Shown: one piece after another, positions 1 through 10,800 of the stretch
Numbering within the stretch: the first letter of the stretch is position 1
Layout: every line of letters begins with the position of its first letter
DNA from: Lithospermum erythrorhizon
Lineage: Eukaryota > Streptophyta > Magnoliopsida > Boraginales > Boraginaceae
DNA length: 64,000 bases
Assembly (NCBI GenBank): GCA_019722365.1
Contig: JADFUC010000709.1
Span: 496,001-560,000 of the forward strand
Direction of reading: 5' to 3'
The notes under the pieces: model-generated
The model's input: only the letters and a program-made list of their open reading frames with translations
What the model was told of the DNA's origin: nothing
Database searches by the model: none
Translations under genes and position numbers: made by a program

Positions 1-353
1 TCTCTCTTTTTTCTATTGAAGGCCCTGAATTACCATAATCCACCTGAACATTTTGACTTCAAATTTACAACTATGTCTATTTTAATTATCCACCACCCTT
101 GAAATTTGTTTAGATCCATGAGATGGAATAATACTGCATTAGATATCTAAAGCTGGACAATTTTTTAAGTACATTAGAGATATTGTAAAGTTGGAGCAAG
201 AATCGTAAGAATCTCGCAACTTCTTAAGGAGAGAATGTACACATTTATAATTCTTGCATATAGATTATTAAAATTTTAGATTCAACTATATCGCCAAATT
301 TTCTATTGAATTCTATTCTTTTTAAAGGAACTGAAGCTTTTTTTTTTACACAG

Positions 354-2436
354 CTTGTGGTCCTAACAGTTTATGCATTCTTATATGGAAGAGTCTATCT
401 CTCTTTGAGTGGGCTAGAGAAAGCCATTGTAAAAGTTGCAAAATCCAAGGGAGATAACGCTTTGAAAGCTGCCATCGCATCACAGTCTGTTGTTCAACTT
501 GGTCTCCTGATGGCCCTCCCCATGGTTATGGAGATGGGACTTGAAAGAGGTTTCAAAACTGCTTTGGTTGATATAGTGATCATGCAGCTTCAACTAGCCC
601 CTCTCTTCTTCACATTTTCTCTTGGAACAAAACTCCACTACTTCGGACGTACTATCTTACACGGCGGTGCTAAATACCGAGCCACTGGACGTGGTTTTGT
701 GGTCCGCCATGAGAAGTATGCTGAGAATTACAGAATGTACTCAAGGAGCCATTTCACAAAAGCTCTTGAGCTTGCAGTTATGCTTATAGTTTACCAAATA
801 TATGGCTCGGCAAATAACAGTTCTGCGGTTTACTTCTTTATGTGTGCCTCAATGTGGTTCCTAGTGATTTCATGGGTATTTGCTCCTTTCTTTTTCAATC
901 CTTCCGGATTTGAGTGGCAGAAAATAGTTGAAGACATGGAAGACTGGAATAAGTGGATGCACAATAGGGGTGGCATTGGAGTACCAGCAAACAAGAGTTG
1001 GGAGTCATGGTGGAATGAAGAACAAGAACACCTGGAGCATACTGGATTTTCAGGAAGGATTTATGAGATTATTCTTTCTCTGCGCTTCTTCATCTATCAG
1101 TATGGTGTCATATATCAATTAAATGTAGCCAACAATAACAAGAGTATCATAGTAAGTCCTGCCTTAGTATTTTATTTTCCTTCCTAATAATTGATTGTTA
1201 GAGTAACTAATTCCTAAGGTTTAGTATTGGAAGATGATATTACTGCTCAAGTTCTAGAGATATACTGAAAAGTGTGATCTCTTTTTATCTTTAAGAATGA
1301 TGCCATGTGTAAGCCAATTCTTACAGTTTTATTTGCCACTGTTATCAGGTGTATGGTCTTTCATGGTCGGTCATTGTTGCTGGCATGATCATTCTCAAGG
1401 TCAGTGATAGAATTTTTTGTTATTTCATATCTGAATCTCATTTTTCAACTCTCGATCATCTTACTCCTGGCAGCTTGGTGTCTCTGGATCTAATTCATTC
1501 ATTTATCTGCTGCATATACAGATAGTCTCTATGGGCCGAAAGAAATTTAGCGCAGATTTCCAGCTTATGTTCAGACTTCTCAAGTTGTTCCTCTTCATTG
1601 GTATCATAGCTGCACTAGTCATGCTGTTTGTGTTTCTTCACCTAACAGTGGGAGATATCTTTGCAAGCTTACTGGCCTTCTTGCCTACAGGATGGGCTCT
1701 TCTTCAGGTGGGTGTTCCCATAGAAACAGCTCTTGTTTTGTTTTCTCCTTCACATAAAATAATGTCGTTAGCGAGTATGGAACAAACAGTTCATTTGCCA
1801 ACTGTGTATTAGTTCTGAGTGGCTTACCACATGTGCAGAAAATGAGCAAATCCAAAAATGCAATAGCTCAATGAGCAAATCAAAAATCCACATTAGTATT
1901 AGCTCTTGTTTTTGTTTTCTCCTTCACATAAAATAATGTCGTTAGCGAGTATGGAACAAACAGTTCATTTGCCAACTGTGTATTAGTTCTGAGTGGCTTA
2001 CCACATGTGCAGAAAATGAGCAAATCCAAAAATGCAATAGCTCAATGAGCAATATAAAATTGCCAGTTTAGCTTTATTCTGCTAAACTTGGTTCCAATAT
2101 ATAGTTACCCCGCTTACATGCTTTTAGGTCTATTCATTAGGTTCTTTTTTTTATTTTGCCATGTCACAATGAATGTTGCTATCTGTGCAGATAGCACAAG
2201 CATGCAAACCAATTGTGAAGGCCTTGGGTATGTGGGGTTCAGTTAAGGCTCTAGCAAAAGGATACGAGTATCTCATGGGGCTGGTGATATTTGCTCCCGT
2301 TGCCATCCTGGCGTGGTTCCCCTTCGTTTCGGAGTTCCAAACTAGGCTGCTGTTCAACCAAGCCTTCAGCAGAGGACTTCAGATTCAACGTATCCTGGCC
2401 GGTGGAAAGAAGCCTCAAGGAAAGAAACACAAGTAG
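354..2436 (+). CDS. Callose synthase (CALS9/CALS10 type), 3' part
   Basis: C-terminal part of a 1,3-beta-glucan (callose) synthase, a plasma-membrane enzyme that polymerises UDP-glucose into callose at cell plates, plasmodesmata and in pollen. Exons: 354-1151 (acceptor after a T-run ending acacag), 1349-1399, 1522-1707 and 2191-2436 with stop TAG; all junctions are GT-AG and phase 0. They give 426 residues carrying the membrane-rich tail. Visible marks are KYRATGRGFVV near residue 107, MGRKKFSADFQLMFRLLKLF in exon 3, and WFPFVSEFQTRLLFNQAFSR then GLQIQRILAGGKK in the last exon. By recall, the MGRKK and ILAGGKK forms fit the CALS9/CALS10 (GSL10/GSL8) clade better than CALS1-5; I cannot choose between the two. 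The catalytic region lies left of the window. Bases 1-353 show no coding exon and are probably intron. Confidence 0.93.
1730..2052. repeat. Tandem duplication inside callose synthase intron
   Basis: About 150 bases are present twice, head to tail, with an offset of 174 bases (for example cacataaaataatgtcg at 1751 and again at 1925). Copies run roughly 1730-1878 and 1903-2052 and are nearly identical, so the duplication looks recent. It lies in the intron between 1707 and 2191 and leaves the splice sites untouched. Confidence 0.9.
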
Positions 2437-2677
2437 AGATGAAATCCATTCTTACCAATGTACCATAGTGCTGTTCTTTAAATTGTTCTGTCATTCAGAC
2501 AAGGGAAAAGTGTATATAGCCACAGCTACCCCTTAATAGTTGTCATACCAAAATCTTTAACATTCTTTAGTATCTATAGGAATGCCAACAATCTGAATGT
2601 ATTTGAAGTATACAATGTCAAAAAATACCTAGGTATATATCATAGAATTATTTAAATGCATAATAGATTTTTTTTCT

Positions 2678-3715
2678 GAGAAATGTATACGTACTTATAA
2701 AAATGGTATTTGATGTTCAGCGGGCAAACAATACAAAACAATCCGACGGTGAAATTTCAGGCTTTGTTATCAATTTATCACTGTAATTTATCATGCTCAT
2801 TTTGTTTGAAGTCTTCCAAATGTGATATCTTACTGCGATTGTGCTGATTATAAGTTTACATTCGCTTGGCTCCTTTTAAATTACCGGTTGTTTTTTACGT
2901 TATATAATACATGTTTGGTACGTCTTCATCCAGTTTTATGTTGATCGTTTCCTTCCTTAAATTTATAAAGTCTAGATCATTTGATGTAATATAATAAATA
3001 CATGTCCAACTCTTCCATTCTCCTCTATCTCTATGTAATTTCACAGTTTTTCAGTGTCGCATCTATCAATCATTTCTAATTTGTATTTATAGGTAATTCT
3101 AATCAAACATTTCAATATTCTCATGCTACCGAAAACTTTTGTGGAAATATGATCATAAAAAATACTCCGTATATATACCGAATTGTTTTCACCATAATGA
3201 AATTTTTTTACAAGAAAGGTGTATGTAGTTATAAAAAATGGTGTTGATGTTCCAGCAGGATAAAAAACAATACAAAACAATCTGACGGTGAAATTTCAGG
3301 TTTGTTTCAGCTTATCGAGCTGGCAATTTATGCGTATCGCTACGTTTAAAGTCTTCAAATGTGATATTCCCTTCTGCGATTGTCTTTGATTAAATGGATT
3401 CGCTGATCGTTTTAAGTTATCAGTTGCCTCCGTATATATACACACATGTTTCTTTGTGTATCCATCCAATTTATGTTGGATCGTTCCTCTCTTGAATCTA
3501 TAAAATCCCAGATCATTTGATGTAATCTGTCATCATCTCCAACTCTTTGATTCATACATCTGCATGTCGATCATGATCGCCATAATTTCACATGTTTTCA
3601 GTGCCGTATTTATCAAAAAATTCTAATTTTATATTTAGAGGTAATTCTAATCAACATTTCAATATTCTCGTATCTGCTATCGAAATCTTATGTGGAGATA
3701 TGATCATAAAAAATT
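2678..3715. repeat. Diverged ~500-base direct duplication downstream of callose synthase
   Basis: Two diverged copies lie head to tail at about 2678-3165 and 3205-3715. Shared landmarks are acaaaacaatc(c/t)gacgg near 2735 and 3273, gatcatttgatgtaat near 2976 and 3512, and ggtaattctaatcaa near 3091 and 3641. No open frame is shared. The rest of 2437-4300 is 3' flank and spacer without a gene. Confidence 0.8.
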
Positions 3716-4168
3716 AGGAGTAACCAACATACGTCATTATGATTTTATCTAACTACTTTTGCCATCCCTCCCCCTTTTAGGAAACACCATACACGTTTAT
3801 CCCAGTGAAATGGCATTTATCTCTGAATATGACAACATCAATTACTACTTAAAAATATGGATACAAATAAAATTTCACTCAAAAAATAACACAATTTGGT
3901 CGTGTGTATAACAACTCAGCGCCTCTCTCTCGAGGAGGACTAAAAGCACACTGAAACAATATAAAAGATCTATGAAATGACTATTTTGCCCATAAATAAA
4001 ACTAAGATCTAGCAAAATGACTATTTTGCCTCTAAATAAAAACTTCCTTAAACACTACACTTATAAATAGGGAAGTTAAAATAATAATTTCATGCAGCAC
4101 TATTACTATTTGGGGTGTGCTTATAGCATGATAGTCGTATATCAGCTACAAAAGCAATATTAAAATTC

Positions 4169-4246
4169 TGAAATGATTATTTTATACAAATAAAAGCCTT
4201 CAGCCCAAATGCTACACTTATAAATGGGGGCAAAATAATCATTTCA
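4169..4246. repeat. Perfect 15-base inverted repeat, MITE-like
   Basis: The arm TGAAATGATTATTTT at 4169-4183 is matched by its exact reverse complement at 4232-4246, with a 48-base spacer. A looser inverted pair with related sequence lies at about 3971-4095 (atgaaatgactatttt against aataataatttcat). Both may be remnants of small hairpin transposons in the region before the MAPKKK gene. Confidence 0.6.
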
Positions 4247-4389
4247 TGTCTTTTAATACTGAAACCGGTTTGACTTTAGCTCCTGCGTGATAACTCTCTC
4301 TAGCTGAGCTGTTCAAGGCTGTGCCTTCAATTTTTCTCCATTTTCATTTTGCCTAATTTCTCTTTTTTCTTGGCCTTTTCTCACTGGCC

Positions 4390-4392
<3 letters not shown>

Positions 4393-4440
<48 letters not shown>

Positions 4441-4478
4441 GAGGCTGCTTTCTTTCTTCTTCTTCTTCTTCTTCTTCC
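4393..4478. repeat. (CT)n and (TTC)n microsatellites in the 5' leader of the MAPKKK gene
   Basis: A pure TC dinucleotide run covers 4393-4438, followed by a TTC run at about 4451-4478. Both end within 40-75 bases of the ATG at 4514, so they probably lie in the transcribed 5' leader or core promoter. Pyrimidine-rich CT tracts near the start site are common in plant genes. Confidence 0.85.
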
Positions 4479-4513
4479 ACAATAAATCAACCCAAATTCA
4501 CAAAACCAGCACC

Positions 4514-7500
4514 ATGCCTAGTTGGTGGAGCAAAAAATCATCAAAGCACAAAGACTCACCAATCAATTCCCCCAAATCTCCAACTCCCTCAAAGACTAGA
4601 GTTAATGCTACCAACAAAAATGACAATAAACCCAATAAGAGCTTTGATGAACTCTTCATTTCTAGAAAAGATTATTGTGGTGTGTCAACTGAGTTTTCAG
4701 GGTTTGATTCATCTTCTTCTTTAGATAGAGTATATCCACTGCCTAGACCATCTACTTCATCTGCTATTGATCAAGGCTCTGTTTCTGGTTCTAGTGTGGG
4801 GTCCTCTGTGTCTTCTGATGATAACAATAATACCCATGTTGATCATACTCAATTGGCTACTTTCAGGTTTGTGGAATTTGCGTAAAGATTGGATTTTTTT
4901 ACTTTTTACCATTCTGTTTGTATAATACTTAATTGGGTAGTTTCAGGTTTGTGGAATTTATGCAAAGATTGGATTTTTTTACTTTTTACCATTCTGTTTG
5001 TATAATACTCAATTGGGTCGTTTCAGGTTTGTGGAATTTATGTAAAGATTGGATTTTTATTTTTACTTTTTACCATTCTGTTTGTTTAGTTTTGTTACCC
5101 ATGTTGATTATACTCAATTGGGTACTTTCAGGTTTGTTGAATTCAGTATAAAGATTGGATTTTTTATATTTTATATTTTTACTTTTTAACATTCTGTTTG
5201 TTTAGTATATTTTGATTATTTGGGTCACTTTGAATTTTATTGTGTTTTAATATATGTAAAATCATCTACCAAATCTGAAATTGTTTAACTAGTTGGTTAG
5301 CCTCCAGGGGTAGATGGGGTTGGTCAAGAAGGAAAGTTATGTTTGCTCATAAAAAAATAGTGGGAGAAGTTCAAAGAAAGCGAAGGAAGAGTTAGATGTA
5401 GATAACTACTACTATAGCTTTTTGAAATTTACTTATAATGGTCTGCTCACTGCTTAATGTTTTGGAATTCTTAAACTTAGTTTAATTTTGCCTGTTAGGC
5501 TGGGTTACCTTCTCAATTCTCAGCTATTAAGATTATGATTAGAGGTGAATTACTTCCTAGTTCATAGAACTTTGAATGCCCATCACCATGGTTATTGAAT
5601 GCTCAACCTGTTCTAAGAAGAAGAAAAAATTATATTTTTATTGCAGAGGACACGGGGATGGAAGATCGAGTCCGTTACCAAAAAGTCCCCGAGCAGGGAC
5701 ACCGGTTACCTCACCCCGTCATCCACGGGTGTCTGGTGTAAACATAGACTCTCTAACAGGGAGATGTGAAGATGTAAGGGGTGAATTTCATCGGTTGCCA
5801 CTTCCACCTGGTTCTCCTACCAGCTCCTCAGCCTTTCTGACATCTAGAAATTCCGGGGGGTCTGATACCTGCCATAATTTATCGAAATGGAAGAAGGGAA
5901 GACTCCTTGGTAGAGGCACGTTTGGCCATGTCTATCTTGGATTCAACAGGTAACTTGTTCTCCAGTATATATATATATATATATTTGTATCTGTGACAAG
6001 CTATCATTTAGGAGAAAATCAATTTAATGTTCACTGTAAACTATGGAGGACTTTGTTAACCTTTTGCAACTTTGTTAACAAGGATTGATTCAATGTTTGT
6101 TTCTATTTGTAGTACACTTAGATGGGAAGTAGAGGCGAGAGGGGTGAGCATAGATCAGGACCCTGTCATGTCATTTCATCTTCTGGCATGATTCTTGGCA
6201 CCGGCAGGCATTAATACCCAGAGGTAGGCTTAATTGCCCTTGATATATCCTTGAAGCTTATTGCATTGCTTAATTGGTAGAGTTGTATACAGATGTGACT
6301 ACTTGTGTATATCATCTCCTTATATCTATAGATTAATTCAGTTAAACAATGAGTAACCTGTTCCCAGAGGCCGGTTTTAATTTAAATCCAGCTGGGTTTT
6401 TTTTCTTTCAAATTGCATGTTACCATATATTGACTCCAGGTTGACTATTCAGGGTGAGGAGACTTTATCTGTGTACTTGGAATATGTGTCTGGGGGTTCC
6501 ATTCACAAATTACTTCAAGAGTATGGACCCTTCTCAGAGCCTGTCATCCAAAATTACACGAGGCAGATACTCTCTGGACTTGCATATTTACACGGAAGAA
6601 ATACTGTGCACAGGTACTATTTTTCTCTGATTTGACATCAAATACCTCACAGAAATTGAAGTGTCTTAAGAAGGAAGTATGTATCTATAGGGATATTAAA
6701 GGAGCTAACATTTTAGTTGATCCCAATGGCGAGATCAAGCTGGCAGATTTTGGCATGGCAAAGCATGTAAGTGTAGTTAATTATGGATTTAATCAGTATT
6801 GAAAATATCTAGCGAGTAGCTGTATTGAATGTCTAGTGAGTATTGACAAGTAATAATAAGATACCATTATTGTGATTAGAAGAGATGAACTTTCTGTTTG
6901 CACTTTGGAAAAGTGCGAATATTTGCAATACCATGTGATTACTTGAACAGCTCACATTTCATGTTATCTATTTTCACTAGCAGATTACAGCCTGTACCTC
7001 TGCTCTATCTTTCAAAGGAAGTCCGTACTGGATGGCACCTGAGGTACACTATCTCTAATTCTATGTTATTTCTGTCCCAAGGAAACGTATGCAGTTATAA
7101 TCTTCAATCTGTGGACCATAAACCAGTCATACCCGTCCCTAATTCTTTGCATAGACTGTTTTGTGCATCGCGCTTCCATTTTTCCTTCCCATTTTCTTTG
7201 TGGTTCATAACCTGACTACTTCTGTTATCTATTTTTTGTTAAGAATCCCTACCTCATGTTTGTTTTTATTTCAAGGTTGTCATGAATACAAATGGATACA
7301 ACCTTCAAGTGGATATTTGGAGCTTGGGATGTACAGTTCTTGAGATGGCAACTTCAAAACCACCTTGGAGTCAGTTTGAGGGGGTACAGAACTGCACCAT
7401 AGATATCTGTTACTTGCATGCCTGTCCTCTCTGCAGCTCCACATTCTTTGGAACTGACACTTCGGTCTATTTTTCTCACAGGTTGCCGCAATATTTAAAA

Positions 7501-8832
7501 TTGGAAACAGCAGAGAGATTCCTGATATTCCCAGTCACCTGTCTTCTAATGCAAAAAGTTTCATACGGACATGCCTTCAGCGAGAACCAACAGCACGTCC
7601 CTCGGCCTCACAACTTCTTGAGCACCCTTTTATCAAGGAACAATCAACGAGAAGGAATTCTAATTCCAATATAACCAGGGAGGAATATTCTATTCCCTCT
7701 GATGGAAGACGCACACCGGTAAAAACCTTAGTCTATGAAAAGATGTTGTGCTTTATATGTACTATGCTGAATCAAATTAAGAGAGAAGGTATACATTTGA
7801 GTTATGGCCTGGTCTACGCCGTTAGCATTTGGAGGTTGGCTTTAGGGGTGGGAGGACTTCACATTTAAAAGAGGATTATGAGGCCACTATGTTTGGAGGG
7901 GGAGGGGGAGGGGGAAAGAAGAAATAGGAGAAGAAGTATTAAATCACTTTACTGATATTGCCATCCATTCTGTTACTGGTATTACCTTCGCCCCCACCTA
8001 ATTTCTTTTTACTCCTAGCATATACAAACGGACACATTGTTGCCCTTTACCCGCTCATAGTATTTCACTTGATTTGATTACCTGAAGACCTAATAATGTC
8101 AGATAGCTTTTTGATTGACTAGACTCTGGATGCTCCAAAGGATAAATTACAAAATTAGTGTGACCTGGTTAGGCTGTTTCTTCTGTCCGTTTGCAGCTCG
8201 ATTTTTTGCCATGACGCAATCTGTAAAACAATGTTGAACATCATTTGGTGGTTAATAGCTACCTCAATTTCTGTTATTTGTAACTTCTCTTTTTCCTCTG
8301 ACCTTAATACGTGCTCTTTTTCCTCTGACCTTAATACGTGATTCTTATTTCTGTTAATAGCCAGCTTTGGATACACAGTCTAGCAGAATGCAGTATGGTT
8401 CCTCTGATGGAAATGTTAAAGTTTCTAGAGCCTCTATCAATCCCAGGTATTGACAACACACCATAAGGTTCTACTTCAATCTACTCTATGTTGCTGCTTT
8501 TAGTTTCCCTTATTTTGGACGAAATGGTCCTTGAGTTTTGGGTGAGTTACTTCTTCCCTTGAATCCACAGGGAAAATCCAAGAACGTTGGCCTCTTTGCC
8601 AGTATCTCCCTGTTCAAGTCCCTTACGACAGCATGGATCTTCACAGATGAATTTCCTTTCTCCTACACACCCCTCTTATGCTTCTATGGGTCAACGTGCA
8701 TATAAAATGAATGGCCATGCACTATTTCCAGTCACAACCAACTCTAGGAGCACACTTGATTCTTGGCCTCAGATCCCTCAATTAAAAGCTCCGGCACCTG
8801 CTTCTTCCCAGAGGGCGAGACTGATCCTATAA
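4514..8832 (+). CDS. MAPKKK3: MAPKKK3-type MAP kinase kinase kinase, lysine exon missing
   Basis: MEKK-family Ser/Thr kinase that acts above MAPKKs in immune and developmental signalling. Exons as read: 4514-4866, 5647-5949, [gap], 6453-6613, 6691-6766, 6984-7043, 7276-7383, 7482-7718, 8361-8446, 8571-8832 (stop TAA). Visible: N-terminus [16 protein letters not shown]; glycine loop [20 protein letters not shown]; catalytic HRDIKGAN (split by an intron); [35 protein letters not shown]; tail [11 protein letters not shown] and [10 protein letters not shown]. The N-terminus, tail and order match what I recall of Arabidopsis MAPKKK3 (about 609 residues). The roughly 50 residues between the glycine loop and [10 protein letters not shown], holding the VAIK-type lysine and the helix-C glutamate, are not encoded between 5950 and 6452. 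Direct joining of the flanking exons would also shift the frame (phase 2 to phase 0). This is either a real exon loss, making a pseudogene, or an assembly gap. The start at 4514 is the first ATG after the pyrimidine leader. Confidence 0.88.
4851..5155. repeat. Four tandem copies of the exon 1 / intron 1 border of MAPKKK3
   Basis: A unit beginning aattggg(t)...tttcaggtttgt recurs at 4851, 4931, 5011 and 5116 (spacing 80, 80 and 105 bases). Each copy contains the last exon bases and the donor TTTCAG|GTTTGT, followed by the same intronic text (ggattttt, accattctgtttg). The unit before the fourth copy also carries acccatgttgat, a stretch otherwise found inside exon 1, so the duplicated segment included coding sequence. 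Donor 1 is the one that fits the family reading frame. Confidence 0.88.
8287..8340. repeat. 27-base tandem duplication in a MAPKKK3 intron
   Basis: Two exact 27-base units (beginning ctctttttcctctgacc, ending acgtg) lie at 8287-8313 and 8314-8340, 20 bases before the acceptor of the exon at 8361. They extend the pyrimidine-rich stretch ahead of that acceptor. Confidence 0.92.
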
Positions 8833-9403
8833 TTCCTACCAAATCCCTCAATTAAATTTCCATCGGTACTCCCCTTTGCCAGGTAAATGATGGAGCCACG
8901 GCAAATATAGCGTATGGAATGTAAATAGTGAATCTATTGTTCGGTCCATGGAAGTTATAGAAAGGGGCTACCCCTCTGACTCACGCCCGGTAGCAGCAAA
9001 ACTTTCTTAGTCACTATAATAATGTACATGCAAGGTAGTTGGGACCTTAAAAAATGAAGATTTTTGACCAAGTGATGATTCCTTTTGTTCACTGCTACTC
9101 TGCAAGAATTAGTGTATTAGTTCATTGGGTCTATTTCAATGACCATTTCAACGCGTATATGAGTAATTATTTGTAGTATGTAGTTGAGATATCTGTGATG
9201 ATGCTGTAATGAAATACATGTTTGTTTATAGTGTACAGAAAAGCATACATGTCAATATCATACATTATCCATGTTTTCTTTTCAAACTTTATTGTTGTTT
9301 GATAGGGGTGACCTTTTCAAACCCTTGTTTATTGTACTACATAGTTGTATTAGTGGCTTCAAAATCGAATCATAAATATGTGGACCTATTAGAATCTAAA
9401 ATT
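8833..9403. other. 3' flank of MAPKKK3, no gene seen
   Basis: This stretch should hold the 3' UTR and terminator of the MAPKKK3 gene. I see no further coding exon on either strand. Short open frames here have no recognisable content. Confidence 0.5.
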
Positions 9404-9640
9404 GACTCGAAATAAAATCAAATAAAAAATAAAAAAGAATTGAACGTGGTTGAAATAAAACCAAATTAAATTGAAGTAATTCAGGTTAAAATCCAGTTTA
9501 CTGAAAGACGATTCAGTTCAATGGAGTTTCGATTAAGGTTACATTATATAAATCGATTCTAATTACAAAACAAAGGGTTTTTGAATTTGGTTTAGTAAAC
9601 CGATCTGGCTATTTATGAATCGCTTGATTCTTAGATAACT
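9404..9640. repeat. Left copy of a ~230-base direct repeat flanking a 6.6-kb block
   Basis: The sequence from gactcgaaataaaa through aagaattgaacgtgg, aattaaattgaagtaattca and atggagtttcgattaagg to cttttgaatt-like text is repeated in the same orientation at 16213-16436. The copies differ by point changes and short indels. The arrangement could be diverged terminal repeats of one element or a local duplication interrupted by insertions. Confidence 0.85.
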
Positions 9641-9708
9641 CTAGTAGTGGGTTTGTTGTTGCGACTTGTGAGAATCACCTACATAATTATGAATTTCATT
9701 TAATACTT

Positions 9709-9790
9709 TCAACTTTATAATGATGTACTCCGTATATAATAATTAATGCTTTTAACTTTATAATGATGTACTCTGTATATAATAATTACT
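9709..9790. repeat. 43-base tandem duplication with ACTCCGTA motif
   Basis: The stretch aactttataatgatgtactc begins at 9711 and again at 9754, each followed by (c/t)gtatataataatta. Two near-identical copies lie head to tail. Confidence 0.85.
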
Positions 9791-10239
9791 CATAATATTC
9801 ATAAACGTGGTATAATCTTATAAAGTATAGAGAATGATTTTGATTGGTAGAAGTTATAGAAGTAGACAATGATTGGCGTGGAGTCCAGTAAGTGTTAAAC
9901 AATGGCCCAATGGGCTGTCTATCTTTGAAAGCCTACGAAGCAAGTTTTTAAATAAATTCCCAGATTATATTTTGAAATACCATAAAATTATCTCACATTC
10001 GCTCTCTCAAAGTCTCTCAGGATGACAATAACTATAATAGTGAATAAGCCCATGATGCCTTCAACGATCATTAACTTCTCATTCGAGTTTCCGCCAAAAT
10101 ATATTCATCAAAGTGAAACCTCACAGTAAATACATAGCTACTATAACGCTTGCGTTAAGCTTTTGAAACAGCTTACATTCACAGCTCCATGATTATAGCG
10201 GCTTGATATCAACCCCGTACCTCGAGTACTCTGATCCTT

Positions 10240-10800
10240 CTTTGGTTGCTATTTGTCAATAACCACCTTAATCTAAAGAGGATCTCGAGGATTCGAACTT
10301 TCTGTCCCAAAGCTTTGGTAAAAATATACGCTAATTGCCATACGTACTTCGTATGTTTCACTTTATTTTCGATCGGCTCCACGATGAAATGGCGTCTAAT
10401 ATCAATATGTTTGGTTACGCTGTCTTTGTAGATTCTTTTGATATATTGGTAGCGTTAGTTGTATCATGATAAAATTAATAGCTCGCATGCGACATGGCAT
10501 TCTTGGCATTCTTTATCCACAAAGTGTTAGGTGGTATTGCAGCCGATTATGTATTAAACTTCGGTAGCCAAACGGAGAAAGCGAATTTTGTTTCTTCTTG
10601 TGAACGAATACAAAGATTATTCCCCCAATCCTCAGAATAACTTTTCAACAGTATTTCAGTCAATCGGCGTCGCGATATCATAAAAAACTATTAATATCAA
10701 AAGAATACAAAAGATCATAATCTATAGTATCATTCTGCTGATGATCTTGACTGGTTAGAATGGTTTTCCTTGGGATCTACTTGAAATCTCGCCTTAGCGC
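10240..10800 (-). mobile_element. Copia RNase H remnant, minus strand
   Basis: Read on the minus strand, 10430-10300 gives TKHIDIRRHFI followed by a stretch resembling the usual copia C-terminus ending in FTKAL. Upstream on that strand (about 10620-10500) lie degraded pieces of the RNase H domain, with text resembling the family's S-L-S-T-A-E-A-E-Y signature but broken by indels. The frame is disrupted many times. This is the 3' end of a decayed Ty1/copia polyprotein. Confidence 0.7.

Noticed and set aside
7161..7674. Open frames running through MAPKKK3 introns (for example 7161-7343 and the 3' end of 7282-7674)
   Set aside because: They read through GT donors into introns; only 7276-7383 and 7482-7718 carry kinase sequence.
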